From: Phaseolus vulgaris | Taxonomy: Eukaryota > Streptophyta > Magnoliopsida > Fabales > Fabaceae | Assembly (NCBI RefSeq): GCF_000499845.2 | Contig: NC_023753.2 | Coordinates: forward strand, 18,314,087 to 18,378,086 | DNA: 64,000 bases | Reading direction: 5' to 3' | Shown: positions 34,947 through 46,239 of the stretch, one piece after another | Layout of the letters: every line of letters starts with the position of its first letter | How positions within the stretch are numbered: the stretch's first letter is position 1 | Position numbers and translations under genes: made by a program | Notes under the pieces: generated by a model | Told to the model about the DNA's origin: nothing | Database searches by the model: none | The model's input: only the letters and a program-made list of their open reading frames with translations

Positions 34947-35061
34947 ATGAAGACAAATCCCTGGTTGCTTGTGTTGGACTTGTATGAATCTGAAGCAATT
35001 CCTGCAAAACAAAGTTTAAGCAATATAAAACATCTATGGCAGCAAGTTAGAATAGCACATA

Positions 35062-36179
35062 TGTTAGAAAGTATGGCTTTAAACTAGAAGGGGGGTGAAT
35101 GGTTTAAAGAGGGATTTCAAAAACTTTTAAGCCTTGAATGAACTTTCTTTAAGAATCAGTTGATAAAGAAATCAGTTTTTCAAAACACAAAGCAAAAAGC
35201 ACAGCACCAGAAAAACAATCGGTTGCTTCGCAGAAACAATCGGTTGTTTATACCAGTTTACAAATATCAAAACTGAATTTAAAGAGTTAAGGGAGATAGA
35301 AAATGCACACAGATGTTTATACTGGTTCACTCTAAACCCAGAGCTACATCCAGTCTTCTCGGAAACCACTAAGAAATCAAACCTAGATCATTTACAACAC
35401 AACCAAGAAAGTGACATTGATCCCCTCAAGACACACACTTCTCTTGGCCAACACACCAACACTAAGAATGCTGATCTTGATCCCCTCAAGAACACACAAC
35501 ACTTCTCAGCAAACACACAAAAGATTCTTGTTCAACAGATACAAGGATTACACTTGTTACAGAAGCAAATATGAAACCAATACAAGCAGAAATCCTATCT
35601 CACACTCTTTTATCAATCTCAATCTCTAAGCAATCTCAACTCTTTGAAAATCAGAATCTTGTAAAACTCAAATCTATTTTACTGTTTTATATCAAAGATG
35701 TTGTTTGTTATCAAATCTTAACAAACTATTAATTGTCTTTAAAGATTGGTCAAAGCATTAAAAACTGGAGCGTAATCAGTTAGAAAAACATTTAATGCTC
35801 AGTCAAACCACAAACCATTTTTCTGGTATGGTACCAAAACAAACAATCGGTTGTTTCTTCGAATCAATCGGTTGTTTTGGTTTTAACAGCTCAACCATTT
35901 TGAAAAACAGTTTTTCAACCTTTTCTAAAAACTCCTAAGTATAAAACAATCGGTTGTTTCGACAAAACAATCGGTTGTTTTTCACTTAGTTTGAAAAACA
36001 CTTTTCTTTTAAAAAGATTGAGAATGCCTATGCTTTGGATTCAATCAAGAGTGGATTACATAAACAATCTACCCCAGATCCTATCTAAGACAGCTCAACA
36101 ACAGCAAGCACAGCCTAGCCTTCAACATCCTTCAAAGGAGTTTGGATTCTTCAAAGCTTGAACACCACTTGGTTCAACA
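35062..36179 (-). repeat. Second family-B LTR in tandem
   Basis: Runs TGTTAGAAAGTATGG to TTGGTTCAACA, colinear with 33841-34931 and in the same orientation, ~130 bp apart. It has no primer site on one side and no adjacent polypurine tract on the other. The bases after it (ATTAGCTTGTGTTCTGC) resemble those after the first LTR's polypurine tract (GGTTGCTTGTGTTGG), which suggests duplication of LTR plus spacer rather than a separate insertion. Confidence 0.8.
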
Positions 36180-36486
36180 ATTAGCTTGTGTTCTGCTTAA
36201 CTAATACAACAGAGAAAACCAGCCAAAAAAGGCAAACCAAAGCAAATTATACAGCATCAGCAGAAATAACAATCAATTTAAACAGATAGAGTTTGCAGAT
36301 CTTAAGACAACACAACATAAAATCTCCCCCTATTTGTCTTCACAAATAGACTATAAGAAGAGATAAAACAGAAATTGTTCCAGATAAAACAGAATTTAAA
36401 AGAAATAGCAATTAAACTGTTACTAAGCAGAAACAATTGGTTGTTGCAAGCATTCAACCGATTGTTTTTCTTCAGTCATCCTTGCC
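36180..36486 (-). other. Noncoding 3' region of family-B element
   Basis: Lies between the tandem LTR and the stop of the 3' ORF. It contains a second polypurine-like tract (minus CAAATAGGGGGAGATTTT near 36322-36340) and paired TTGGTTGTT/AACCGATTGTT motifs near 36430-36470. Confidence 0.6.
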
Positions 36487-37671
36487 CTATTGCAGCTCAA
36501 AGATCTGGTTCTGAACAGCTTCAATTTGTTCATCCAGGGTCTGAAAGCGAGTGTCCATGCTCTGGAATCTATTGCCAATGGTCGTGAAATTTGTCACGCA
36601 AAGATCATGGAGATTTCTTTGATCTTCAGCAAAGCCATCAAGTCTATCCACCATGTATCTTTCAAAAGAAGACATTGAGGGAATCTCATCCCCTTGATGT
36701 CCTGCACTTGTTCCAGCATCAAAGTTAGTTGCAGGTTGTTCTTCATTGTGGATATCCATATCAGCAACTTGATCTTCTTCATCAAAATCAACAGTTGCAA
36801 CACTTGAGGAACCACCATGATCGCCATCTTTTCTCACCCATCTTCCATTTATCTTGGTGAATCCCATTTTGCTTAGTGAACCATTGTTCACTTCTTGTGT
36901 TGATTTAACCAACTCAGAGGTTTCATCTTCAAGATTCACTTCAAAATAGAGCATAAATTTAGAGATTAAAACAGCATAGGGATAATGGTAGTCACTTAAC
37001 CTCATGGACTTTTGCATATGTTCTTTGATGATATGAATCCAGTTGATCTTGATCTTCTTCATGATGCAGTAGATATAAACAAGATCTTCTTCTGTTAAAA
37101 TAGAATGGTTGCTCCTCCTTGGAGTTATAATCCAAGTGACAATGAAAGGCAACACCCTTTCATCTAACTTCAAGCCTCCAATAGAACAAGTTCTCACTTG
37201 AGCTTGTTGATTCTTCAAACAGCTTTTGTAGTATTGAACCTTGTTGAAATCTTCCACCACACCAAGATTTCCTTTATTGATTCTAAGACCAGCATATTTC
37301 AACCCAGTTACAGCAGCCCATACATTATGGGTAATCTCCATGTCTACACCTTTAACATGTGAAACAAGATTGTTTCCTTCAAAATTTAAGTTTGTGTACA
37401 ATACCCGAATTAAATCTGGATAAATGTTTCCCTTCATCTCCAAGAATCTTTTCAGCAATTGATCCTTGAGAAGCCTTCTCACATTGTCCAGCTTTTGGCT
37501 TTTCAACCAATTAAAGGAGACAACTTTTGGATTGTTGATCACTTTTGTACTTGTCTCAAAACGATACCTCTCAATAAGTTCATTATCCCCTGAAAACCAA
37601 CCCTCAAGCCTTCCTCCTAACCTTACAACCCTTGTTTTGATCCTCTTTGATGTAGGTGGAGTGGACTCCAT
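36487..37671 (-). CDS. Intact 3' accessory ORF of family-B Sirevirus-like element
   Basis: The frame is open for 404 codons from 37701; I prefer the ATG at 37669-37671 (MESTPPTSKRIK), giving 394 codons, because the upstream ten codons look non-coding. Residues ~20-160 match the broken ORF at 1384-2679 (LEGWF, FNWLKS, NIYPDLIRVLYTNL, HVKGVDMEI, KYAGL, YYKSC). A middle segment reads TWIITPRRSNHS and IKINWIHIIKEHM. An acidic, low-complexity linker follows, then a C-terminal coiled-coil-like tail (MDTRFQTLDEQIEAVQ). No signal peptide, membrane span, zinc finger or protease motif is visible. It lies where Sireviruses may carry an env-like ORF, but the lack of a membrane segment argues against an envelope role. 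Function unknown. It survives intact although pol is gone. Confidence 0.8.
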   Translation of the reverse strand: MESTPPTSKRIKTRVVRLGGRLEGWFSGDNELIERYRFETSTKVINNPKVVSFNWLKSQKLDNVRRLLKDQLLKRFLEMKGNIYPDLIRVLYTNLNFEGNNLVSHVKGVDMEITHNVWAAVTGLKYAGLRINKGNLGVVEDFNKVQYYKSCLKNQQAQVRTCSIGGLKLDERVLPFIVTWIITPRRSNHSILTEEDLVYIYCIMKKIKINWIHIIKEHMQKSMRLSDYHYPYAVLISKFMLYFEVNLEDETSELVKSTQEVNNGSLSKMGFTKINGRWVRKDGDHGGSSSVATVDFDEEDQVADMDIHNEEQPATNFDAGTSAGHQGDEIPSMSSFERYMVDRLDGFAEDQRNLHDLCVTNFTTIGNRFQSMDTRFQTLDEQIEAVQNQIFELQ

Positions 37672-38429
37672 GATAGCGAAAAAAGAGACAAAGGCACACA
37701 CTCAAGGAGAGAAAGAGATGTTGCAAGAGATGAGTCAATTGGTTGTTTTTGTGAAAGAAAACAGCTACAACAGATTTTATAGCAAATCAAAGACCTTCTT
37801 TGATCCTTTGGTGATTGTGGGTTTCAGTCTTCAAGATAAGATACTGGTCCAAGCACTGCACAAAAAACGTCAGAAAAGAGCAGAAAAACACATCGTCATC
37901 ACATGTGATCTTTGACTAGACATAAAGGCTCTTGAATTTCCAAGATATGGAATATATTCCTTTATGAGATCTTGTAACTTCCTCCAGAACACAATCAGGC
38001 TTTTAAGACTACTTTATTGACTCAAGATCCTTTCAATATTGAGATCTGCAACAGACAGAAATTATAGAGGAATTAATTCAATTCTTTCACAGTGTTGTCA
38101 GAGAAGAAACAATCGGTTGTTTTTCTGCAAAATGTTGAGAAATTGTGATTTTCAAGCATAGACTGAGAAAGGTTCAAAACAGATATAAATGCTCATTTGA
38201 AAAAGAAAATTAAACATGAATCAGTAATTAAAAACAAAGGCATGGATAAGGAAGGTCTTATCCTTTTATGAAGTCCCTTCAATGAGTCATTGTTTGTGAT
38301 CAAGAATGCTTCTTTTGACTTTTTTGAAAAAGCTTGGACTGGTGCACACCCTTAATTCAGTTGTAGTCTCAATCCTTTTCTTCCAAGAACCAGATCAGAT
38401 GACTCAGAGCTTCATGTTCTTCTAGTATC
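37672..38429. other. Noncoding leader between gag remnant and 3' ORF
   Basis: About 750 bp of family-B internal sequence where pol would normally lie between gag and this ORF. It holds CGGTTGTTT motifs near 37740 and 38110. No RT, RNase H or integrase similarity seen. Confidence 0.55.
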
Positions 38430-39369
38430 CCTGCATTAAAATAAATTCAAGCAACAAGATTTGGTCCCCTTACAAATGTGGGTCCATTTCATAAAACCTC
38501 TGGGAATTGAATATTTCCTTATTTTACAGAATCTGACTGAATGGCCTCTTTTCATGCAATAAAAGCATGTAACAACCGGTTGTTTCGACTTAACAATCGG
38601 TTGTTTTACTGGCAGTTTTCAAAAACTCTTTCAAAACTTATCTTGCTTGTTCTGTGGATTAAAACCTAATCCAGCTCTTCCAAAAACACAATTTTGAGAT
38701 GCCAAAACATTCTCAAAGTTGGATTTTCCCTTTGAAAGCTTATCCACAGTTCTAACAAGATAATGAACTTTCTTTTCAAGATTTTCACAATTTTCACAAG
38801 CAAGAGAGTCACACACATGAGAAGAGTTTTTGCAATGCTTTTCAAGCTTTTCAAAATCAATTTTTGATTTTTCCAGCTTTTCTTCAAGTGTCTTAACCCT
38901 CTTTTCAAGCCAGTTGTTTAGCCCTTTCAATCGGTTGTTTGAGAGAACCAATCGGTTAGCTTCTTCATGAGTTTCTTGAAAAGCTTGAAGCAATTTACTA
39001 AAATTTTCAGCACTTAGGGAAGCACATGAACTTACATTGCTTGAGCTGCATGACTCATCATCTCCTTCTGCAATTAAGCATATGTTTGCTTTTTCATCTT
39101 CACTTGATGAGGAGCTTGATGAGGAAACTTCATTTTCATCCCAAGCGATATATGCTCTTCTTGATTTTCCCTTTTTCTCCTTGTAGCTTGATTTCTTTTC
39201 ATTGCTTTCTTTATTTGGGCAATCAGCTTTTATATGCCCTTGTTCACCACAACCAAAGCAAGTATAATTGTTAGAATTGAAATCACTAGTTTTCTTGTTG
39301 TCATACCTTTCTTTGTTGCGATTTCTCTTCAAGAATCTACTAAACTTTTTGGACAGCAAGCTAAGGTTC
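38430..39369 (-). pseudogene. Family-B gag, C-terminal part
   Basis: The minus strand encodes KKFSRFLKRN, a zinc knuckle CFGCGEQGHIKADC, RRAYIAWDENEVSS with an acidic serine run, a long coiled coil (RVKTLEEKLEKSKIDFEKL) and LVRTVDKLSKGKSNFE. After a stop near 38631, a second knuckle TCFYCMKRGHSVRFC is readable at about 38533-38577 in another frame. The N-terminal half is missing: the sequence begins at the junction with family-A protease near 39370. It differs from family-A gag mainly in the linker. Confidence 0.85.
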
Positions 39370-41265
39370 TCTTCAAGAATCTACTAACATCTCCTCTTCC
39401 AAGAATTTTTCCTCTATTGTTATCTCCATATGTGACATGCCCTTCAGCTTTGAGTTTCAGATTTATGAACTGAGTCACATCACCAGTCATATGCTTTGAG
39501 CAGCCACTGTCTAGGTACCACTGGTTTCTCCTGCTGTTTTTCTGCAATAAAACAGATTTAGCACATATGGTACCCCTTTAGTCTAGGGTCCAGCATGATT
39601 AACACCTTTCCTTAGGAAGCCATTTGGCCAATCCTTTAAGAACAAGATATCTCCTAGCCTTACATGTTCTAGATACATGACCAGATTTCATACAATAAAA
39701 ACATGTTGCAGTATGCATTGTTTTTGAATTACTAAAAGAGGAAAAACCTGTTTTGGAAGGAAGAAAGAAACTTGACAGCTTTTTCACATTACCTTTCATT
39801 CCAGGATTATATCATAAACCATTTTTATTGAAAACAGCATTCTGTGAACCTAATAATGTTTCAAGATTTTCTCTTCCCTTAGTGAAATTTGAAAGTGTTT
39901 TTAACAAATACTCAACCTGTTTTTCCAGCTTTTTGCAATTATCACAAGTTTTAATTGATGCATGCAAACATGTCAATTCAAGACTAATTAATTCAGTTTT
40001 AGCTTTGTGCAGTTCTTCTTCAAGAGCTTTAACCTTTGGTTCAAGTACCCTATTTACTCTATTCAATCTGTTGCACATTATAGCCAACCTGTTTGCTTCA
40101 TCATGTGTTTCCTTAAAGGCTAATAGCAGTTGATCATAGTTTTCAGAATCAGTGGAGAAATTACTTACTGAGTCAGAGTTGGATCCCTCATCATTCACCA
40201 TGAAGCAAAGATTTGTTTCTTCATTTTCAGTTGAAGAATCACTAGATGAGGATACATCATTTTCTTCCCATGAGATATATGCTCTTCTACCTTTACCTTT
40301 GTCAATCCTCTTGCTTGCTGATTTTTCTTTACTTTGATTGTTTGGACAATCAGCTTTTATATGACCTGGTTTACCACATCCAAAGCACGTGTAATTGGAA
40401 GAATTTGAATCAATAGATTGTTTGGAATACCTCTTTCTTTGCTGAGTTCTGTCACGGTTTTTCTTTCTAAGAAATCTGCTGAATTTTCTGGTGAGCAGAT
40501 TCACAGTCTCATCAGTTCTGGATCACCATCTTCCTCACTTGTATCATGTTCTATGGTAGTTTTCAGAGCAATTCCTTTGGCCTTCTTTTCCACTGTTTCT
40601 TGTTCTTTCAATCTTTTCAGCTCAATTTCATGCTCTATCAGCTTTCCAAAAAGTGCAGCAGTGGACATCTTGGATAAATCTCTGGATTCTGAGATTGTTG
40701 TTACCTTAGGCTGCCAGCTCCTATCAAGACATTTTAGTACCTTTATGTTAAGCTCTTCCTTGTCAAAGACTTTACCAAGGCCAGTGAGGTGATTTACAAT
40801 GTGTGTAAATCGTTTCTGCACATCTGCAATACTTTCTTCAGATTGCATTCTGAACAACTCATACTCCTGAATGAGTGAATGCTTCCTTGCCCGTTTCACA
40901 TCATCAGTCCCTTCATGAGTCACCTCTAGTACATCCCACATCTCCTTTGCTGAGTTACATTGAGAGACTCTAAAGAACTCATCCATATTCAGTGCAGATG
41001 TGATGATATTCTTGGCTAAAGAATCATATTGGGCCTTTTTCTTCTCAGTTTCACTCCATTCAGACCAAGGCTTCTTTATTGTTTCATCTTTGACAACCTG
41101 CATAGGTATAAAAGGTCCACTGACCACTGCATCCCAGATTCCCATGTCAATAGATTCCATAAAGATCTTCATCCTGATTTTCCAGAAAGCATAGTTAACA
41201 CCACCAAACATAGGAGGTCTATTAATAGATGCACCTTCAGCAAAAGGCATTTTAAACTCAGACAT
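39370..41265 (-). pseudogene. Family-A gag and protease start (broken)
   Basis: From the MSEF start at 41265 the gag domain runs NYAFWKIRMKIFMES, EYELFRMQSEESI, LTGLGKVFDKEEL, KCLDRSWQPK. A frameshift near 40503-40520 separates it from a 230-codon part with knuckle CFGCGKPGHIKADC and a coiled coil. A stop replaces a glycine codon at 39812-39814 (NGL*YNPG). The frame then continues to a second knuckle CFYCMKSGHVSRTC. The protease start WYLDSGCSKHMTGD keeps the intact DSG, but protease ends at GRGDV near 39390, where it joins the family-B sequence. Confidence 0.88.
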
Positions 41266-41298
41266 CATACACACACTTGAGCAAAATACAAGCCCTAG

Positions 41299-41310
41299 CT
41301 CTTGATACCA
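41299..41310 (-). other. Primer binding site, initiator tRNA-Met type
   Basis: TGGTATCAAGAG on the minus strand, two bases from the LTR; identical to 12540-12551. Confidence 0.88.
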
Positions 41311-41312
41311 AT

Positions 41313-43022
41313 TGTTGGGTCTATTAGTGTCTAAGTTCAAGAGGGGAGGGGTGAATTGAGCTTATAAAATTTTCGCAAGAACACACAATTTTTAGTATTT
41401 CAGAGGCAAAAAGAACAGATTGTTTTTACATGAAACAGATTGATTCTTCAGAGCAGTCTTGGCACAATTTGAATTTTGTTCAATGTAAAATTGTGTTCAA
41501 CAGAGAATTATAATAGAACCAGATCAGCTTAATATTGTGAGGATGAAGGATACAGCTATGCTTAGAAATCAATCAAAAGTTACACAACACAAGATTTCAA
41601 GAAGTATGATCCTTTCTCAGGTTTTAATGAATGATCAGTTTGTTCACAATTCACTTAAACCATTATATGCAGCAACCTTGTTTATGATCAGAAATCTTCA
41701 ACAATTCAGGAAGAACAGTTTTCACTTAACCCAGAATTAACAGATTCAATTTAAAAAGAACAGATTTAGTTCTTGACAGAATTAAGCAAAAAACCAGAAA
41801 AGAGTGCAGGGATGAGAATACAAGATACACACGTTTTTATACTGGTTCACTCATACAGAGCTACATCCAGTCTCACCTTACCCCAAGGTGGAATTCACTA
41901 ATAAACAGTACCAATCACTTACAAACACAACAGTTCTTGAACACTACAAGAACAACACACACAATGCTGAAAAACCCTATTTCAGCACACCTTGCACTCC
42001 AAGAAACCCTATCAAGGAGTGACTAACACTTACACCTTTACAAAACAGAATAAAGGAAAGATTACACCTGAAAAGAAGATGCAAGAACTCAAAACCAGTA
42101 GTTCAATTTGCTGCAAAACTGCACCAGCACCTTCACCAAGATCAAAGGTTTCCTAGAACAAGCACACTTGAAAATCTCTTTGGAAAACCTTTCAAAAAAA
42201 CTCTTTCAATCCTTCTTCTCACATGGAAATTGTTTGATCTCTGTCAAAAGCGTAATTCCTCAGCACCCATTCATGTGAGAGAGACTTTTCTTTATATAGA
42301 AAACAGTTCCTAACTTCTTTTCAAAAAACAGTTGAAAAGCAGTTAAGAAAACAACAGATTCAGTTTTGAACTTAACAGATTTATTTTGTAAAAACTGCCA
42401 ACTCAGCTTAACAGAAATAACTGTCTGAGTGGTACCTTTGGTGCCCTAACTAACTTGTGAAAAACCTTTCAGCACACCAAAGAATAAACCTGTTCTTTCA
42501 CAGTAAAACAGATTAAAGTATAATACACAGGCCAGCTCAGCTTAACTGAAATAACGAACTGAGCTTTCCCTTGGTGCCTTAACAGAAATTTAGAAAAGCC
42601 TTTTAACAGAGAAGAAATAAACAGATTCTTTCTCCATAAAACAGATTTATTTGTGTACTGTTTTAAAACTGTTAAAAACATTTTAAAAAGCTTTTCAAAA
42701 ACTATTTAACGAAAGCCTTTTTAACAGAGAAGAAATAAACAGATTCTTTCTCCATAAAACAGATTTATTTGTGTACTGTTTTAAAACTGTTAAAAATATT
42801 TCAAAAGGCTTTTCAAAAACCATTTAACCACATCATGTGCTTGATCTAGACTTGGTTAGGCATCTAGGATAGGTTACACAGCAAAAGGCAATCATACACA
42901 CTTACAAGCCTAATTACAAATGAATCTAAAAACCTATTACAATCTTCAAAGCACTTAAGCCATTTTCTTCATCAAACACACATCAAGCCTTGGTAGGGAA
43001 GAAGCTTCCTCCAGCTTCAACA
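41313..43022 (-). repeat. Family-A 5' LTR of chimeric element
   Basis: A ~1710-bp LTR from TGTTGGGTCTATTAG to CAGCTTCAACA, with a TATA box at 42290-42298 (minus TATATAAAG) and a GGGGAGGGGTGAATTG tract near 41342. It is ~120 bp longer than the 12554-14140 LTR because of an internal tandem duplication at 42600-42835. Confidence 0.88.
42600..42835 (+). repeat. 118-bp tandem duplication inside the family-A LTR
   Basis: TTTTAACAGAGAAGAAATAA...ACTGTTAAAAA...CTTTTCAAAAAC.ATTTAAC occurs twice with an offset of 118 bp and only a few differences. The other family-A LTR has a single copy. Confidence 0.88.
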
Positions 43023-43231
43023 TAAGGTTCTTGTTCATTGCTCCACCACCGCGCTTTGATTTCTCTCCACCGTTGTCATTGTTGACACTGTTGTCGTTGT
43101 TGCCCTCCACACCACCGCTACCATCACCTTGAGATTGGTGTTGGTTTTTTTTGGCTATATGTGACTTATAGATGATGATTGGTTGTTCTATACCTTTTGT
43201 CTATACCTCAATAGAATAAATTACGTGCTGA

Positions 43232-43259
43232 TAGACAATGATTTCAAAATCATTGTCTA
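43232..43259. other. Perfect hairpin, 11-bp stem
   Basis: TAGACAATGAT - TTCAAA - ATCATTGTCTA. A related GTTGTCTTTAA occurs 20 bp later. Subterminal repeats of this style are common in CACTA-type transposons, but no transposase or terminal repeat pair is visible here. Confidence 0.55.
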
Positions 43260-46239
43260 ATTGATAAAAGAACCGTTGTCTTTAACCTTTTCAGCACTAA
43301 TATTTGTTATTAATATGTGCATGTAATTGATTGTTTATATTTGGTAGAATATTTAGTGTATTTCATTGTATGATTTATATACAGTGTTGTGTTAGCTATG
43401 TTATATGTCTTAGTTAACTCTCCAACATATATTATTTTGAAATTCATATTGCATATCATCTCATCTGAGTATTGAAGTACAAGAGTATTTTGAAATAAAA
43501 TAATGATAAATATTATGACAATAAATTGATTTATACAGATATTAAAGCTTTTGAAAATAAAATAAAAAATCATACTTGTAAAATATTAATATATCAATTT
43601 ATTAAAAGTACATTGGTTAACTAAAACTGATTGTACATGCCCAATAAATATTACATATGTCGAGTAAAAAGAAATATTAAAATTACTTATTTTGGATGAA
43701 GACGGAAATGTAACCAATACAACTAAAAATGAAATATTTAAATTTTTTTAAAACAAAGACATATAACATTTGATAATACATGATATATAAATGTTGTTGT
43801 AGTTGTAATATATTTTTTTGTTCTTTCTTCCTTTATCAAAACTAACTTCGTAATTACTTACAAAATGAAATGCAGATCGACCAACTTCATGAATATTTAG
43901 AAGTTATTCATAATTGCTTTCAGTCTCAGTTTTACAATGATAAGTTAAAATTTATTAGTTACAAGTTCTCTAATGTTTTCATCATTTGAAAACAACGTCT
44001 ATCTTTGTTTCGAGGCTCATCCTCTCTTTCTATTTTCCTTAGTTACTAATCAAATGAGTATACCATATTACCATCCACTTTGTAATAATTTAGACTCACA
44101 TTTTGTTGCAGTGTTGGTGTTATTGGGTATAAAAAAATACTAATTATGGATCTTCTATACCTATGTAATCTTCTTTTGCTTCTGAAAATCAGAAAAGTAT
44201 ATAACTGTAGGTGAAGAATAACTAAGTACTATTGACTTGACATTTAGTTTTAGGTAGAAGAGATAAAGATTCATGCAAATAAAGGTGGAAAACCCAAACA
44301 GGTGGAGACATATATACTGATTAATCTAGCCAGTTGGATGTATTATCTACAATATTTGCTTATACATTTTTTTTTACCTTAACATGTTAATTTAATTTGC
44401 AACCCTCATGCACATATAAACATACCACCCTAAATTATCAAATTTATTCTTATAAATGTGATACTTTTTGTTCCATAGCAGTCTAAATTATCAAATCTAT
44501 TCTCATAATGTGATATTGACACTCATCTACAAGTTGGAGATTGGGTATTGGTTTATCTGGGCATGGTATTGATACTTGCATCGGCAAAACTTCTTATACG
44601 AGAATAACTACTAGTTGTTTTATTGTTGTTTTTTTTTATTATCCTCTTGTGAAAGAGAATAATTATCTCTTAATCATAGTGTATCAATCAACCAAATTTT
44701 TTTACAATAACTTCTTTTTGATATTCGCTATGTTATCAAACTCAACAACTCTTTCTAAATGTAATACATTAATTTTGGATCAAATTCAATATTCATCAAC
44801 AACATAATTATTGCGATTTTTTCATAAATATTTTTAATGAATATCACTTATTACAATCATTTTGATAATTATTTTGTATATTATATCTAAGTATTGAATT
44901 TATTTGAATATTCCAAATTATCTATATTTAAAAAATATATTAAATTATTTTTTACAACTAATGTATAATGGTTTTGTCAAAACAAAATTATTTTTTTAAT
45001 TTGTTTCAAACTCAACAACACATTCTGTCAAATCATTTTGAAAACATTAATCGTAACTCAGATAAATCAATCAACTTTATGTTTTTTTTTATTATTCATT
45101 ACTTTACTTATTATTATTATTTTCATATATGAGACATAAAGTTGGTCACCTTTTGATATGCTATAAAAAAATGTTTTTATTAAAACATATATTAAATTCC
45201 ACTCACAAAAAATTGTGCCATCAAAAAACCAGTTATTAACCGATGGCAGAATGAAATGAAACATGAGAATGAAGATGATTTAGTGTCTCTTTTTAACGTT
45301 TGAATAATACATTATTAAATATTTACGTTACCAAATAGTTAAAGTTTGCGTAAATCTCTATTAATCACATATAAATACTAAGGCATGCATTATTATCAAA
45401 ATAAAAATTTTAAAATAAAAGATTTAAACAAAACGTTAAATGTTTTTTATCTATTTAAAGTGTTTTATTACAACCTATTTTCTTGTAAAAATACGATAAT
45501 TGTAGATAAAAAAACACATCATCTAGTTATTTTTAAAATTTCTAATATAAATGTAACTTTAAACAACCATCAAATCATCAATTCTTGTGTACACTTTTTA
45601 AAGTAATCAAGTTTTAATAATAATTTATAATTTACATTTTTCGTGTCAGACTTCTACTCACCAACATATATATACATTTGACTCTACTTTCGGAGGACTC
45701 GTACATTGACTTAAACTCAGAGATCTGCATTTGTCATACAATCTCACTATGAACCACACAACCATGCACATTATAATCTCAATATCGAATCATCTCATAT
45801 GGCAAGATTAATCATATAACAGGGCAAGTCAGTTATCTTTCAAACAACTGATTCATTCATATGAACCTCATTTGACTCTCACTGCTTGAATAACTTCATC
45901 TATGTGATTCCATTAAATTAGTAGAGTTAGGATACATCTTTCTAGGTGAATCCCTGGGCAATACACATCCTAACAATCTCAACACGGTATTTTTTTTTCG
46001 TGAAATTACTATGTTTCAATCACATTTTCATATTTCATATCTCATATTACACATGATCAAACCATTTAATGACACCAAAGCTTAAAAATTCCTTCAAACC
46101 AAAATTTATCCAAAAATTACATAAACACAAACTAAAAGGTTTTCAATAAAATATAATTAAAAGTTCACATAAATTATAATTAAAAATAATAAACAATAAT
46201 AAAACAGAAACTCAGAGGAAAATCTTAAATTTTAAGTTT

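Larger units (their letters stand above)
33841..43022 (-). mobile_element. Chimeric Sirevirus-like element: family-A 5' half joined to family-B 3' half
   Basis: On the minus strand the order is family-A LTR (41313-43022), primer site, family-A gag and start of protease (to ~39390), then abruptly family-B gag C-terminus (~39369-38430), no integrase, RT or RNase H, the 3' accessory ORF, and two tandem family-B LTRs (35062-36179 and 33841-34931). The outer flanks (GGTTA left, TAAGG right) do not match, as expected if two different insertions were joined by deletion. It cannot be autonomous. Confidence 0.82.

Noticed and set aside
34010..38940. Repeated CGGTTGTT motifs as a CRISPR-like array
   Set aside because: Spacing is irregular, motifs are short and lie in plant LTRs and gag; no array structure.
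43232..43259. Hairpin as a microRNA precursor
   Set aside because: The stem is only 11 bp with no longer pairing around it, too short for a plant miRNA precursor.
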